NCBI RefSeq assembly: GCF_014839805.1
Contig: NC_051141.1
Coordinates: 11,292,777 to 11,356,776, forward strand
DNA from: Manduca sexta
Lineage: Eukaryota > Arthropoda > Insecta > Lepidoptera > Sphingidae
Length of the DNA stretch: 64,000 bases
Reading direction: 5' to 3'
Made by a program: the position numbers and the translations under genes. How positions within the stretch are numbered: position 1 is the first letter of the stretch; the number at the start of each line of letters is the position of its first letter. Shown piece by piece: positions 12,771 through 24,640 of the stretch. The notes beneath the pieces are model-generated. The model saw only the letters and a program-made list of their open reading frames with translations. It was not told the origin of the DNA and made no database searches.

Positions 12771-14125
12771 GTAATTTTTTTTCTATATACTATTTAATTT
12801 TGTTTATTTAAATATTTATTTAATAATATAAAAAAACAAGAATTACATTTTCAAAGACAGTTATGAAAGATTAAGAAAAATGTTTTTTTTTATATTATTC
12901 ACTATATAATTAGATATAAGTACCTGTCAGCGGTTGTGTTTTTATATAAAATCATGTAAAGAAAATGTTTTTAGAACTTTTGTGGGATTTAGCTTACAAT
13001 ATTCATACGCAAAGTAAAATTGAGAAATTAATACTAACAGAAATTAATATTTGCATATTTATTTTTTGAGAAAAGAAATATATTTTGAAATTTTTTGCTT
13101 CGTTGCAACAACATTAAATAACTATTTTTCGAGTTTAGGCAAACTTCCCGTTTCTGTATATATGACTTATAGCCATTTTCAACGAACGATCTCATTCTCA
13201 AACTTTAGTTCGACTCCACGAATGAATCAATTAAAATAACTAATTTTTAAGTAAATAATAAAATGTTTTTATTGATGAAAGCGAATGGCATAGTATATTG
13301 AAAATATAGCGGATAGTCGACTAAAAATACATTGCGGGAATTTTTTGCCAATGCTACAGGTTTAAGTGAAGTAATCTGCTTTTGAAATTTTAAACGCATT
13401 TTATACATCACGATGATTGATAGATCTTTAATAGATAATCGTATAGTTTATACTCGAAAATAATACACCACTAAAATATAAAATCATCACTTTGTGAAAA
13501 ATTTTGTGATGGTACAAAAGCCGTTGATAAAATGCTGTTATGAAGGTAAATCAGCACAAAGTACTACTACTGATTTCCAACAAACTATTAAACCAAAATT
13601 TATAAAAATAATGAAAAAAATCCATTGCACGCACTAAACTAAATTTTGCGTCAACCATTTTAAAAAATATTGAAAATGAATTTATATTAAGCAGGCCGTT
13701 TGATATGTAACGGGTCTGACATTATGTCGGGTAACGTAATACATTCCCTTTACTGTTATGCACGGTAACTAAATTCACTGCGTAAAGCGAGTGACGCTAA
13801 TCACTATTCACCTTCGTCCACGCCCTTTGTAGATGAAGACCTAAATATATGCACATGTCATTACCCACCATTAAAAGCTGCATATAAACCCCACTTTGCA
13901 CAAAAAAATATACACAATATCGTGTACAATATAGACCCGGCTGCCAGTGTTATTTTTGCTGTTAATTTACTCATCAGTGGCGATGTTCTCCAATACACCA
14001 TTCAATTTTATCTAATTTACATCGATTTCTTAGTATTTTCATCAAAGTATTGATATTACAGACTACATTTAATTATTATTTATATAAAATAAATTACACA
14101 CTTCGATTTTAAAAAAAAATTTCAG

Positions 14126-14301
14126 GTAAAAAGGAGAAACGTGGCCTGGTGGAATTATCAGACGGCTCAATTGTCGACGAGGCTTTGTTAAGTCCAACTC
14201 TTTTAGGCAAGGATGAAGATGCTTTATTCCAAGAGTCCCTGCTGAACGGCCTAGCTGGCGTGGTCGGCAATCTGCCCGTGCAAAACTTACAGAAAGAAAC
14301 T
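14126..14301 (+). CDS. Pentraxin-domain protein, coding exon 5: acidic segment after a dibasic site
   Basis: Acceptor AAATTTCAG, donor AAAGAAACT|GTGAGTA; phase agrees with the split Gly codon from the previous exon. It encodes GKKEKRGLVELSDGSIVDEA, then an acidic, Leu-rich stretch ending NLPVQNLQKET. KEKR|G is a second plausible convertase-type cleavage motif. The opposite strand also has an open frame here; it is a shadow with no splice or family support. Confidence 0.85.
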
Positions 14302-16497
14302 GTGAGTATTACTAGAAGCATTATATTATTTAGGTTAAAGGGCTTCATACAAACCGTGAATTTACAAAGATACTATGTATATGTGATTCATTATGGTTAT
14401 CTTTTGCGAGGTAATAAGTTAAAGATCCCTACCAGCTGAAGAGCCTTGAGTAATACGTCCCATACTTAACGACGTACGAATATGCAAAGATTTGTGAATA
14501 ATTTCTTTACAAAAATTAGGTATTTTAGGTATTATTGAAAAATATTAAGTATCAAAATATTTTTTATTAACTTAGATCTAACAACCGTTTTCTATACACG
14601 ATCCCAATCCATTGACGTGCCAATCTCAATTCTTCAATCTGATTGCGAGAATGAACCAATCAAATTAACTAATTTGTAAGCACGTCAATAATTTTATTTT
14701 TTCTAATTGATTTATTTTTCAGATAGATAAGTAAAAGCCAGAATCATTTGTTGTAAATAGCGTCGATAGTATTGATTTCATATTAAAATAATGTGTATTT
14801 TAAGACATGCACAGAATTAATAATACGTCAACAACAATGTAACGTAACAGTGGCATTTTCATTATAAGTTAACGAAACAATATCTACATTATTTAAAAAA
14901 AATCAAAGTTAATACGATGCATATTGCAGAAATACAATGTTTAATTTTCTCTGTATGAATAATGAATTTCGAATAGATAGCTTCATAAGACACGGTAACG
15001 CGGTTAACTAGAATGAAAGGACGGTACCTTAACAAAACATGTACCTATCAAGATTCAATTAATATCCACATTTCATGGGTTTCCAAGCAACGTGCGTTGA
15101 TATCGTCAATCAGATAAATATATCTGATGGTACGCATTAAGCGTCCGACTCAATACCTTTGAGATGACATATGTATAACAACAATGAAAACTACTTACTT
15201 GATTTAATCTATGGTGGGAAATCTATTAGAGCTGATAATTTCCGGGCGATGATGGAAACAAGAGACTGCTTCTACGTCTGTACGTACATTATATAGCTTT
15301 GATTGATGGAGATTGAAAGCTATTTCCTTTGAACCTTGGCATTTGATTGGATTCGCTGATCAAAGTCTTATTAAATGTATCATAATGTTATGCATTTTAT
15401 TGAAGATTATTATGGAAGATGTATTCGAAATTTTGTCAAGTCAGTACTTGGCAAGATATGCCAAAGATGCGATTGCATGTCATCGTTGAATCCCAGCTCA
15501 CTTATCGAATTATTTGCCAGGGATAAGTTGAATGGATTAAAATAATTTTAAATATTCAAACGGACTAATTACGTGTTTGGAATATATGACTATAATTTGA
15601 ACAAATATATTTGATTGTTCATTTTTGTAAAAAGATTATTTAACGTTAGGAATTACATACGAAATTTTTAACAATGTGTATCAATGCCCAACTACTACTA
15701 CTGTATTTTAAATCTTCATGTTATATAATACTTAGCATTCACACACTTAACGAGTAAAAAATAAACCCTATCTGCCCGTTTCTATACATGACACTCATAC
15801 AGAACCAGTGACTTTCGTGAACATTGTTAACTTTATAATTCATACTTAAATGCCGAAGTCGCACAACAGAGAAAACGACTGTGTCACCGATAAAAATGCT
15901 CCAACTTTTTAAAATTGTCACTCGCCTTTTCATTTTATTATTGTCGCGATACTTTGAACTGTCTCGTTTTTTGTCACAAAAGGAAAATTTGTAACGCATT
16001 TAGTCGCTTGAAAATAAAACAATAGATGAACTTAAAAGCTTTCCTTGAGAATCTGGGAAGTGATATTTCCATCTTATTGTTCACACCATTTTGACGAAAA
16101 GTAGAAAAAAAAACGTTTTATATACAAAATGCCACAAGTTTCACGAGGCAAGGAATTTAAATGTAAAATTTTCAGAGAATAAATTATATACAATACGTTT
16201 TATACAATTCATCGATATTGTCATTAAATATATATAAATTGATTATAACATGGTACTGCTTCCTAAAAGATAATTTTATATTATCTTAACTTCATCATAT
16301 TGGCTAATACTGTTCGAAAAAATCGTATTATTGGTGTTTCTAGGTGCAAAAAAATTCAGAGTTACTTTTTTTAAATTTTAAAGTCGTAGAAATTTGTGAA
16401 GATACAATTTGAGCATAAACACGTAAAAGAACATTATTAGAATACCGCCTATAACTTTTAAAAGTGAGTACGCTTATACATGAATTGACTTTTGCAG

Positions 16498-16671
16498 GTG
16501 GATGAAAGAGAGCCAGCCGAAGCGGAGGTCAAAGCGGTGATGCAAGTATGCAATGGATGCGCGTCTGAGCCGTTTAAAAAGGCGCTTGTCCTTTCGTGGC
16601 GGTCGACTTCTAAGAAATTGTACAGCGGAGCGCACTATTACAAGGGGCTTCCAATCTGCAGAGCATTCTAA
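16498..16671 (+). CDS. Pentraxin-domain protein, terminal coding exon with stop codon
   Basis: Follows the acceptor TGACTTTTGCAG and runs 57 codons to TAA at 16669-16671. Residues begin VDEREPAEAEVKAVMQ, then VCNGCASEPF and a basic/aromatic end GAHYYKGLPICRAF. Three Cys (two in CNGC, one near the C-terminus) could form disulfides in a secreted tail. An interspersed repeat starts about 41 bp after the stop, so the 3' UTR is either very short or made of repeat sequence; no clear AATAAA was seen close to the stop. Confidence 0.85.
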   Translation: MDEREPAEAEVKAVMQVCNGCASEPFKKALVLSWRSTSKKLYSGAHYYKGLPICRAF

Positions 16672-16712
16672 ACTTTGAAGAACTCCTACCGCGTCAACAA
16701 TTTTATATTTTA

Positions 16713-16917
16713 CTAGCTTTTGCTCGTGGCTTCGCCCGCGTGAAGGTTTTTTCGCGATAAAAGTCCCGTTTTATATTTTTCCGGAGATAAAAAGTAGCGT
16801 ATATCCTTCACAGGGTCTTGAAACTATATCCAAATTAAATTTCATCGAAATACATTTGAGTTTATCGCGTTCAAACAGAAAGTCGCGGCGGGGGACTTTG
16901 TTTTATAATATGTATGT
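16713..16917 (+). repeat. RTE/SINE-type lepidopteran interspersed repeat
   Basis: Begins CTAGCTTTTGCTCGTGGC followed by TTCGCCCGCGTGAAGG, then a GATAAAAGTCCCG / TCCGGAGATAAAAAG pattern and AAATTTCATCGAAA. The same consensus occurs at 19529-19920, 52237-52720 and 54108-54640 (plus) and 33900-34195, 37440-37622 and 53090-53225 (minus). Copies are diverged and non-coding. Confidence 0.8.
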
Positions 16918-18121
16918 AAGGATTCACGAACCCAGGGCAAATTTAAATTAAGACATAATAGATCATAACAAAGGTAACATAAACTAATACGGAAAATGTA
17001 GATTGTCTCGGAATTTTATTTATCTCCGCGATATTGTTTACTTTATTATAAAATTTAGATAATTGTTTGTTCGGAGATTGTTACACTTGATGGTTACACT
17101 CAAATCTAGTACCTATGTCTGTGTGCTGTACAAAGCTTAATTGTATTTATATTTGTGTAATATGATTAATGGCGCTCTTGTTGACATTTCAGCATTTTTA
17201 TAATAATTTCCTGCCGGACGCCATCTTGTATAAGAAAAAAGGACTGAACATCAAAGCATAGATTTATAAGTCCATCGAATCATTATAATTAAAAATACAG
17301 TCTATTAATATATGGCACTCAATATTTTAGAGGATTATTGAAAGATTTAATATGTCTTGTATCATCATGATCATATCAACGATTAGAGGCTGATTCATGT
17401 AAATAATTAAATAAGACCAGAACATAAATTCAAATTAGTCATTAATTCGATACACTTGCCATTGCGAGATGTTTATTTATTGTAGACGTAAGTACTTTTT
17501 ATAACTTTACCTGTATTGACATTAGAATAAGTTTCTCTCTAAAGAAATGTTACCATTTTTTTTTAATATATCTTTTAAATATATTTTGTTTAATTTTGAA
17601 CCTATTACACATATTTAAGTACATAGGTGTCCCTTTTATAATACAATTATGCCATGCGGTATCTCTGAATATTATATTAAACAGCCTATTCAAAAACATT
17701 TTCTTTATTCAATATTTAAAGAGTAAATATAATAAGGCCTTTGTAGAACTATCAACTCGAATCATAAGTCTTACAAATAATACTATAGTACCTTCGTGAG
17801 AGGGAAACATAATTTTCTACAATTTAGTTCTTCAGTTGTATTCCGTAAAATGCGGTTTAATGTGCGATAATATATATTCTAATTGAATATAATATAATAC
17901 ATGGTAAAGCTTCTCATATTAAATACAATATAGTAGTTTTCTAAGAACAAAAAAAGACTAAAGCTCTCTTTGACCTAGGCCGTATTGCACATAAATTATT
18001 CATCTAAGTATTTATTGATGCCCTAGCCCTCGTCTATCCGGTGGTTTCGTTCCGTCAGCTCGTCATAATTCCGTCAGTTTCAGGAACTCTAATCTATAGA
18101 ATATTTCTAAGCTAACACGCT

Positions 18122-18526
18122 CCCCCCCCCCCCCCCCGAGGCAATTCTTGTGCGCTTGGTCTCCACACCAAATGCACGCCCATACATGGGGGCACATTTA
18201 CCGCGAGCCTAGGCGCACAGCTCGTGCGTATGCCTCTTGGTTGGTAAATTCACATTGAGGTCTGTTTAAGGGTTCGTGAACATTTCCCTTCCCTTCCTTC
18301 CAACCATCTTAAAACTCCTATTCCTTCCTCTTCTCCTCCTTCCATCCCCTCCCTTCTTCCTCCCGGGCCCTAAGACCGTCTAGCTGGAGGCTACCGAGCC
18401 TCCAGTGATAGCGGTAGGGCCCACCAATTCATCATGGGGCTGCCGTGTTTGCTAAGCCGGGGGATCGCTTGTACACGGTTAGCAGGGTACCCCCGGTGAT
18501 AACCACGGCAGATACCCAAAAACAAA
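18122..18526 (+). mobile_element. Complete short retroposon with poly(C) start, A-rich end and 10-bp target duplication
   Basis: Flanked by a perfect CTAACACGCT at 18112-18121 and 18527-18536. The insert starts with a run of 16 C, has a pyrimidine-rich tract (about 18286-18363), and ends in a strong stem (GCCGTG...CACGGC, about 18441-18510) followed by ATACCCAAAAACAAA. The A-rich end sets the plus orientation. The structured 3' region resembles the 3' UTR recognised by a LINE reverse transcriptase. No protein frame is evident. Family not identified. Confidence 0.8.
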
Positions 18527-18982
18527 CTAACACGCTGTTCTAAAGAGCCTTCAACGTATTCGTAATTCACTTAAGCAACTATACGTATAAAGCTATTTTT
18601 AGACTATCAACTTCTCTTAGCAATATATTGCGCAGTAACTTCCAAATGCGTGCACACTAGCGCAATATTTCAAAAATACTATACACATGCGCCTTCCTCA
18701 AATCCTGAAAGCTTAAAAATTTGCAGCAATCAGTTGTGACTTTGAACACTGAACACGGTAAAAGCCACTTGCAGGAAATAATTTCTGCAAATTTTCTACT
18801 CAATTTAGATAGCGCTTAGCATTTTTTTATCTTTATGCGAATGTTGTATACATAATAAAACTTCAAAACATCGGCATTAAAAACAAAAAAAAACTGCGAG
18901 GAATATGAAAACAAGATTTGGTTCCATGAAAATGACAATAAGTATAGTGTCCTCTCACTTAAAGATTATAATAAACACTTAC

Positions 18983-19051
18983 CTTAGACTTGTGCACGTG
19001 CTGGTGGTGGTACTCAGAGTCGATCTCCGGCTCGCTAAAGTAGCTCTGATC
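18983..19051 (-). CDS. Sickle-tail/p140Cap-like scaffold, last visible coding exon (exon 8)
   Basis: Acceptor TTGTTCGTAG, donor TCTAAG|GTAAGTG, 23 codons in phase 0 at both ends: DQSYFSEPEIDSEYHHQHVH then KSK. The clean frame, phase match to WDQ at the end of exon 7 and strong donor make this a real exon. Because the donor is near-perfect and no stop occurs, at least one more exon must follow to the left. Confidence 0.85.
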
Positions 19052-19127
19052 CTACGAACAAAATATAAACGTTACGCAAAAGACTTTTATTCATTTCGCC
19101 AGTTATAATTTTATCTCATTATAATAT

Positions 19128-19202
19128 AGGCCGAAATCCTCTCAGCAGCAGAGGTATCCCTTGCCAAGCAGTGGGACAGTATCATGCATTTATTATTATT
19201 AT
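19128..19202 (+). repeat. Fragment of SINE tail
   Basis: Reads AGGCCGAAATCCTCTCAGCA, then CAGTGGGACAGTAT and (ATT)n. This matches the 3' part of the two tRNA-derived SINEs at 24641-25297, whose equivalent segments read AAGGCCTAATCCCTCTCAGT and GTGGGACAGTATATAATA. It is a truncated copy only 77 bp from exon 8 in intron 7. Confidence 0.65.
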
Positions 19203-19528
19203 CCAGTGATGTAAAGGAATAATAAATTGTTAACGTGTTAATTCGCGAGCGAGCGTCCAAACAAAACCTTTAGTCTTTTATCTGTGCAAAGTCGAACTAA
19301 GGATCTAATGACTGTAATCCAAGCGTTAAATCCTCTAGGCTAGTGTCAGATTGCGACAGGGTTTATTCCTTTTGTTTGCAAATATGAAGTAATTGGACCC
19401 ATTAAGTGGATTGCTACTCCAGAATCAAACCAGAGATCACGGATCTTCAAACTGGTTATAGAAATGAATTTCCTATTACAGACTATTGCTAATTTCATGA
19501 TATTTGCTGCATACATCATATAATCTGT

Positions 19529-19920
19529 CTAGCTTTTGCCCGCCGCTCCGCCCGCGTGAGGAAATTTTTCCGGGATAAAGTTTTTCCGTTATAAAAGTCA
19601 CGCTATATATTTTCCCGAGAAATAAAGTAGTCTATGTCCTTACCAGGGTCTCTAACGACCACAATACCAAATTTTATCTATATCCGTTAGGTAGTTTTTG
19701 AGTTCCGCCCTGTGGAATGGGGGCGTTTGAAGAATTAGTAAGGCAAGGTGACATAACCGCTCAGTCGCCCCCCCCCCCCTCCACGAAGGCTGGGCGACAG
19801 TCATAAGGCACTTTTTCCGCGAAAACAAAATGAAGGTAGATTTGAGTTTATCGCTTTCAGTCAGGCAGACAAATTTGTCTGGAGTGTTTGTTTTTTAATA
19901 TATTTTTTAGAATTTCTTAA
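19529..19920 (+). repeat. RTE/SINE-type repeat interrupted by a nested retroposon end
   Basis: Starts CTAGCTTTTGCCCGCCGCTC with CGCCCGCGTGAGG and follows the same consensus as 16713-16917 up to about 19735. It then breaks into the 3' tail of another element (19748-19832) and resumes with TAGATTTGAGTTTATCGC. It is a clear insertion-within-insertion. Confidence 0.75.
19748..19832 (+). mobile_element. Minimal 3' tail copy of the retrotransposon seen at 33-435
   Basis: Contains GTGACATAACCGCTCAGTCG, a run of C, CCACGAAGGCTGGGCG, CACTTTTTCCGCGAAAAC and a short A-rich end. It aligns to the last about 85 bp of the element at 33-435 and to 36397-36476. It is nested within the repeat 19529-19920. Confidence 0.75.
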
Positions 19921-20323
19921 GAGGAACAATTCCGTCACACATAATAGTTGCATAACTTTAACCGTTTACGCAACGCACGCAGCGGAAGTTCTCAAAAGTA
20001 TTGTAATAAATTTTTCCCGTTTGTACAACATTTTTCATTACTTGTCCACTTCTATTAGTCATAGCTTGATGATATATAGTCCAAAGACTTCCACAAACAA
20101 AAGGCTATCCAATATTAAAATAATTGTTCAGTTCGAACCAGTACTTCCTGAGATGCGCGCTTATTTAAACAAACAAAAAAACAAATAAACTCTACAGCTT
20201 TATATAATAGTATAGACTTGAATGGCATCAAGTAAGCCATTGGGCGTCTATTTTGTAATCATCTTCTGACTTTGAAAAACACTACACTCGAGGTATTCAT
20301 GAGTTGTCATTCATTATACATAC

Positions 20324-20474
20324 CTGATCCCAGCTGTTGGGACCGGAGCAAGAGGCAGATGGGGGCATGGAGAGCGAGCCCACGCCCACGGCGCCGGGGA
20401 ACGCGCCTCCGCCGATATCGGTTGCCTCGAAGAGACGCAGCACCGACCGATCGCGGATGTCGCGCAGGTGAGCC
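20324..20474 (-). CDS. Sickle-tail/p140Cap-like scaffold, coding exon 7
   Basis: Acceptor GGTTGTTTAG, donor GATCAG|GTATGT, one base completing an Arg codon plus 50 codons. It begins AHLRDIRDRSVLRLFEATD, the conserved end of the AIP3-like block (vertebrate homologues have a similar IQDRSLLKVY segment directly after YEL.D.R). A Gly/Ser/Pro-rich linker follows (GGGAFPGAVGVGSLSMPPSA). GC content is much higher than the flanking introns, as expected for coding sequence. The plus-strand open frame over the same bases is a shadow. Confidence 0.9.
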
Positions 20475-21194
20475 CTAAACAACCACATAATTATAAATAT
20501 ACAATATTGGTGTTGGGAAAGGGCCTCCTCCGCCACTGGGTTTAGGCGTTGGTCCACCATACTAGCCACCTCGGGCTAGCCTACTTTGAAATGCATTTAG
20601 AAATTAAGCAGCTTACAATGCTATTCTCCACCAACAACACTAGTATTTTTTTATGGGAACGGCAAAGTGGACCCGAGCACCCGACGTTAAGTGGAGTGGC
20701 GTGCAAATAGAATATCGTTTGACCCGAAAACATTAATCTTCGCTCGCTCGTACAATTACCTTGATCTGTTCGAAAGATGATATACACAAGCTTACTGAGC
20801 AACAGTGAGACGCATACGACATCAAACTGTGCAGCTACGTGATCTTTGGACACTAATTTGTCTTTGTCCCGGAACGAAACCAAAGAAATAGGGGGGAGCT
20901 GGAAAAATGTATTATGATAATTAGTAAACAAAAGAGGAATTAGAAATTGATGTTACACCGCTCGTGAAAAGCCACCGCTCGCTCGCCGCTCAAGCGGAGC
21001 AGGAACTATGGTTTTAAGCCGACGCTTTTAATCCTTTTAAATGTTATTAAAACTGAACTAGCATGACTGGGGTATCTTAAAACCAATAAAGTTCACTAGC
21101 TGTCTAGTTAAGACCTTAAATCATATGAGTGAACATGCCATATTTTTAAACGACTTAAAAAAAGGAAGACGCTCTCAATTCGACTGCGTTTTCT

Positions 21195-21530
21195 TTGTTT
21201 GTTATCTTTTGACTGAGTGAACCGATTGTGTTGAATCTTTTTTATTTGAAAGCTGGTGCTTCCCTTGTGGTCCCATATACATTTAACTACTATTGGACCC
21301 TTCACTTGGGAGATACATCAGAAAACTCTTAAAATGATATCGTCAACTAGCATGTCCCCAGCGTATACTTTACCTCAGAACTTTTGACTGGGTGAACCGA
21401 TTTGGATGATTCTTTTTTAATTTTGAAAGTTGAAGCTTCTCGTACGGTGTCATAAAAATTTTATTATTGTTGGCCCCTTGAATTCGGAGATGAAGCGAAA
21501 AGCTCTTAAAATAATATTGTCCGTTATGAC
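21195..21530. repeat. Tandem duplication of a diverged repeat, period about 175 bp
   Basis: TTTTGACTGAGTGAACCGAT near 21207 recurs as TTTTGACTGGGTGAACCGAT near 21382. Downstream segments also correspond in order: TTGAAAGCTGGTGCTTC / TTGAAAGTTGAAGCTTC, then CACTTGGGAGAT / GAATTCGGAGAT, then CTCTTAAAATGATAT / CTCTTAAAATAATAT. The two copies are in direct orientation. Confidence 0.75.
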
Positions 21531-22932
21531 ATCCTCAATCTATACTCATTTTACTAGCACAAAAAAGCAAAAACATAAAAACTTTTTAACAAAATTAATA
21601 ACTTAATTAATAATTAGACACCGACTCTAAAATTGGTAACCAGTATATAAGTAATGTTAAATATTTTTTTTGGTTTTAGTGGTTTTTGAAGGCGGTTGAA
21701 TTTTGTTATAACGTTTTTTCAAATCAAATAATAGGTCTTACATTTCATCTCAAAAGTGAATCAATAAAAATTAATATTATAATATAATTCCTTAATCCTT
21801 GTGACCTACAGATGCTTGAGAGAAAGCATTGTCGAAAATAGTTTTAGTTTTTTAATTGTGATGAGGGTCGGTCTATCTGATTTATTAAATTAGATAGCAA
21901 TGGATATTCCATGTCGAATTAATATTATACGAAGCGCTTAATAATATTTATCAATATTACTTTGCCCGAAAGGTTTAGCTAGTATCAATTATGCCAAATT
22001 AATGAAACTCATTGAGTGTACTGTGTTTATATAACTGTAATAGTGTAAACGCACTGGCCACGCAATCAAATAAATGTGTTAAATCACACAGTACAAGAAT
22101 CTTACGTACTATAATTCATATGCGCAGTAACATTAAAAAAGTATGACGTGAATTCTGAATATTCATTGCAAGTGGTACATATGAGGTCACTTGACGTACT
22201 TATGAACAAAACTTATTTATTTTATTTTAGCACAGCGTACATTTTCCCAAAACATTTAATTAATACGCAAGAATAACTACACTATTGAAATGTCAAATAG
22301 TAAATACCAACTCGATGAGGGTTTAGTGGTAATCACACAATAATAATATGGTCACGTGGAAACCGTACTGCGATGCAATCAACCCCGGAGCCATTTGCTT
22401 TATGGCACTCGATATTATGTTTAGTTTGTCAGCACCAGAGCGATATCGCTTCCCAACCACCACTTATATAAATGCTTCATTATTAAAGGGAACGCAGTAG
22501 CATTTCTATATTATCCGATACGACATCGATATTGCAAGCCGATACGATGTCGGGCTATTACAATGTATGAAATATATAATTGCATTTTACATTATCTGTT
22601 CTGATACATCGGATCCGGGGCCGATACATTGGCGACACCGGCGGACGCCCGCGGTTTAATGGACGTTGTTATGTGTATCGATGCGCAGTGGCAATATATT
22701 CGTTATAATATATTCGTGGTATGAACAAATATTATTGTTATTTTTTATACATTTATTAAAAAAAATACATGTAAGAAAAAGGCGAAACTGAATAATTTAA
22801 AAATGTACCATGTAATTGGACGAATGTGTCGATACGCCTTTGTATTCGTTTTTTTTTCATAAAATATTACTGATTAAAAATAGTTCACTTATCTATTTAT
22901 TTCTGTCAATAGAGACGCGCCGACGCAGTTAC

Positions 22933-23042
22933 CCCGACACGCTTAGGGCGGAACTGTGCAAACTGGCCGAACCGACACTATCGCCTTCTCTCCCCGGCCC
23001 CGGCATGTTTGTTCGTTGGCGTAAACTGGCGAATGGTTTCAT
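22933..23042 (-). other. GC-rich open segment; possible alternative exon of the scaffold gene
   Basis: On the minus strand this reads MKPFASLRQRTNMPGPGREG followed by a Ser/Ala-rich run ending SVSG, with a GTAACT donor-like sequence directly after. It would leave two bases, the phase needed to join exon 7. The upstream acceptor is weak, the segment is also open on the plus strand, and it contains a GGCGAATG...CATTCGCC inverted pair that may belong to a repeat. The vertebrate block is continuous at this place, so any inclusion would be alternative. Unproven. Confidence 0.2.
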
Positions 23043-24293
23043 TCGTCTTTGTTCAGGAACAATATAGGCACATTCGCCTTTTTGTCTAATATTAAATTTT
23101 GTAACTAACAATAACAAAATTAAAGAAATATACGGGATAGAACAGGGTATAACAAACTTAATGCGGTAATTATTCTAAAAAGCTCCAAATGACCCCTACG
23201 CAAGTATATGTAGGACCCATAGGTATATCCGGTTCCAAAAGGCCGGCATAATTGTGTTGACTGTCAAGGGATGTTTATCCCTCGTCAGTCGACATTCTAT
23301 TGGACGATTCTCCACTAACTAGGACCTGACGGTGCAGTAAGGTCACATTACCGGCTCAGGATAAAAAAAAATGCCGAGAATTTTATATTTAGCCTCACAG
23401 TTTTATTTTTATAGCCCTATATGATCAATAATTATTTTACATTAATCATGTGAATTGTCTTCACGTAGCTTTAACATAGTCCTCTTAACTAAAGTACAAC
23501 TAATTAAATACAACGTGTACATATTTCTTTAGGAATCGAGGCTGCACGACTCAGTGATGCTTATGTCAAAAGCTAATTATAACTGAATGCTCTCATTCTT
23601 ATTGTTGCCATTTACATTAACTAGGTGACACATAGGTATCAGATAGACAAAGAGCAATTTTCAGTTCGCTGCATTCTTGCCATTATGAATTTTACTTAAC
23701 ATGTGTAGGTACTAAGCAAACTTCTTTGTTAGCAATGTGTAATATGGATAAAGGGAGCTTCCCAATAGAATATAAATAACAATATCGCATGATTGCTGAC
23801 AGTGCGAGCAACAAGAACATACATAGCGTAGCTTCGTAGACACACACTCACAACTTCTATGCCCAAAAAGGTAATTAAATATGTACTAATTATATATTGC
23901 GTGTCAATTACTCACATTTAAAATTTTGTCAGATTTCAAGTGTAATATTTCCTTGAATACCAGATATTTCCTGCAGTATTGGAAATATTCGGGCCAAACA
24001 ATTCGTTAATAACACGTGGAGAGATATTTGAATATGTAAAGCAGGAATTCCACAGTTTACAATATGAATACTTATTACGGTAATTTTAATATCTATAGTA
24101 CCCATTTAGTTTTAGGAATTAAAGAATACAAAAGACACAAAACAAAATTCATTGCTAATCATACCCTACGTGTCTGGAAATCTTAAACAAGACAGACTTA
24201 TGTATAGGCGCGCAATCATAAATAAAATGTATGCGCACATTGAGGAGTTCATAACAAAGCGACGTATAGATAAAAGTGACAAATCAAAATCAT

Positions 24294-24367
24294 TTTTTTT
24301 TTCTATAGCTATATCCAATTAAAATCAAAAAAACATTTTTAATTGGATATAGCTATAGAAAAAAAAA
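24294..24367. repeat. Perfect 31-bp inverted repeat with 12-nt loop
   Basis: Left arm 24294-24324 is T9 followed by CTATAGCTATATCCAATT and AAAA. The right arm 24337-24367 is its exact reverse complement. The loop is TCAAAAAAACAT. The lack of any mismatch in an otherwise diverged, AT-rich intron suggests a recent origin or a small fold-back element. Confidence 0.95.
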
Positions 24368-24640
24368 TCAGTTCGTCAATACATTCTAAACATATCAGAA
24401 TGCTGTTGCATATTATGTATGAGAAAAATAATTGCTTTCGATATTTTTTTTTTGGGAAATTTGTGATATTTTAATAATAAATCTGATATTCGGAGCACGT
24501 ACAAATCAAACAATATAAATATCATAAGAATCCGTCCAGACGTTATTAAAATATAAATGGTGTAAGAAACCTGACTGTTTTATATAGGTATATCGGAATA
24601 TTAACAAAATATAATAATTATAGGTATATAAAAAATATAT

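Larger units (their letters stand above)
16672..18982. other. Non-coding interval between the two genes' visible exons
   Basis: About 2.3 kb with an RTE-like interspersed repeat (16713-16917) and a complete retroposon (18122-18526). The remainder is AT-rich without exon-like content on either strand. The scaffold transcript on the minus strand must run into this interval, because its exon at 18983 ends in a splice donor. Confidence 0.6.

Noticed and set aside
14109..14348. Minus-strand open frame overlapping a pentraxin exon
   Set aside because: Shadow of the coding exon 14126-14301, which has matching splice phases and continues the protein.
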